DNA of 50,171 bases from Lachnospiraceae bacterium (GTDB lineage: Bacteria > Bacillota > Clostridia > Lachnospirales > Lachnospiraceae). How positions within the stretch are numbered: position 1 is the first letter of the stretch; the number at the start of each line of letters is the position of its first letter. Shown piece after piece: positions 49,847-50,171 of the stretch. The translations under genes were made by a program, and so were the position numbers. The notes beneath the pieces were generated by a model. That model worked only from the letters and a program-made list of their open reading frames with translations, was not told the DNA's origin and did not search any database. The stretch lies in the NCBI GenBank assembly GCA_009774345.1, contig VSNR01000006.1, positions 1 to 50,171 of the forward strand, in the 5' to 3' direction.

Positions 49847-49885
49847 TTTTTATCAATTTTTTTAAAGCGAAAAGTTATGTACAAT
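49822..49885. repeat. 24-bp perfect inverted repeat with T-rich 16-nt centre
   Basis: The left arm (49822-49845, starting ATTGTACATAACTTTTCGC) is exactly complementary to the right arm (49862-49885). The centre is T-rich. T-runs lie in the loop, not after the stem, so it does not look like a usual terminator. It lies between the broken maturase and the small peptide gene. Confidence 0.97.
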
Positions 49886-49924
49886 CCTCCAAAAGCAGCA
49901 TACAATATTATAAACTTTTGAAGG
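49886..49924 (+). promoter_or_regulatory. Stem that would mask the ribosome binding site of the small peptide
   Basis: CCTCCAAAAG (49886-49895) pairs with CTTTTGAAGG (49915-49924) at nine of ten positions. The second arm includes part of the ribosome binding site AAGGAAA (49921-49927). The stem starts at the base after the large inverted repeat. TACAAT (49901-49906) in the loop could alternatively be a -10 box. Confidence 0.5.
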
Positions 49925-49934
49925 AAATGATTTT

Positions 49935-50093
49935 ATGAAGAAGAACTTTTTGGGTATGATGAAAACTTTGGTTTGGACACTGTTTGTTATGATCGTGGTG
50001 TCGGCTTCGGATTGTTATGTTCCGATAGATGAGGAGTCTGTTGCTGTTTGTTCTCAACAACCCGAATCTGATACTCAAAGTTATAATGGATAA
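49935..50093 (+). CDS. Small secreted peptide with two cysteines
   Basis: A 52-residue protein starting 7 nt after AAGGAAA. Residues 1-25 form a basic start (MKKNFLGMMK) and a hydrophobic helix (TLVWTLFVMIVVSAS), a likely signal or membrane anchor. The remaining 26 residues are acidic and polar, with cysteines in SDCYVPIDEESVAVCSQQ spaced eleven residues apart. It has no known family signature to my eye. Its position across an inverted repeat from a SPASM maturase and an ABC exporter suggests a peptide product or a relic of one. The Sec-like start argues against a classical leader peptide for the exporter. Confidence 0.6.
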   Translation: MKKNFLGMMKTLVWTLFVMIVVSASDCYVPIDEESVAVCSQQPESDTQSYNG

Positions 50094-50105
50094 TATTTAT
50101 CAAGT

Positions 50106-50152
50106 GATTGTCTAAAAATACGACTGGTTCACATATTCAGACAATCCCAGTC
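50106..50152 (+). other. Possible pseudoknot behind the small peptide gene
   Basis: GATTGTCT (50106-50113) can pair with AGACAATC (50139-50146), and GACTGG (50122-50127) with CCAGTC (50147-50152), in interleaved order. It lies at the window edge and cannot be judged further. Confidence 0.35.
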
Positions 50153-50171
50153 CCTTTCTTGTAGATTAAAT

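Noticed and set aside
49822..49885. The 24-bp inverted repeat as a standard terminator
   Set aside because: The T-runs lie in the loop and none follows the stem on either strand.

Overview
The window looks like a chromosomal segment of an anaerobic Firmicute of the Clostridia, most probably a gut Lachnospiraceae. This rests on pyruvate formate-lyase with its activase and a 2[4Fe-4S] ferredoxin, a CIRCE-controlled hsp20, the gene orders rpsF-ssb-rpsR and gdpP-rplI-dnaB, strong AGGAGG ribosome binding sites and moderate GC. I see no rRNA, tRNA, CRISPR array or complete insertion sequence.

Layout. 1-4.2 kb: a chemotaxis receptor, an unrecognised protein and an amino-acid:sodium symporter. 4.5-11.1 kb: a sugar-use locus with a divergent AraC regulator, a GH13 amylase, a MATE exporter and a domain-permuted GH3 glucosidase. 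11.2-14.6 kb: single genes (DUF1963, hsp20 with CIRCE, YunG-like, PdaA-like deacetylase). 14.9-20.0 kb: a five-gene peptide/nickel-type ABC importer. 20.0-21.9 kb: a MarR-MATE operon with two operator-like palindromes at its promoter. 22.1-24.3 kb: GH25 lysozyme, sirtuin and DUF951. 24.4-31.9 kb: housekeeping genes (S6, SSB, S18, PepT, c-di-AMP phosphodiesterase, L9, DnaB, MerR-like protein). 32.0-38.3 kb: ferredoxin, PFL activase and a PFL operon, interleaved with an ECF sigma/anti-sigma pair and a BlaI-type repressor. 38.7-40.2 kb: a ThuA/TIM-barrel fusion. 40.4-44.7 kb: a compact signalling operon (membrane MCP, GHKL kinase, LytTR regulator, OmpR-type regulator). 44.8-47.0 kb: a DUF4349 lipoprotein and a Sel1-repeat protein. 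47.1-50.2 kb: an AT-rich end with an ABC exporter, a radical SAM/SPASM maturase that has lost its cluster motif, a 24-bp perfect inverted repeat and a small two-cysteine secreted peptide.

Two places stand out. First, pyruvate formate-lyase is split. The 679-residue PflB keeps the catalytic Cys-Cys pair but stops before the glycyl radical domain, which is a separate 81-residue gene two positions downstream. Between them lies a 67-residue protein whose first half resembles the start of that radical domain, but whose second half carries CxxC...C in place of the radical glycine loop. Second, the right end resembles a ribosomally made, exported peptide locus whose maturase is broken. Other notable structures are a 16-bp perfect inverted repeat inside a response-regulator gene, tandem 15-bp repeats before the YunG-like gene, and a short GCACACG-type repeat behind terminators.
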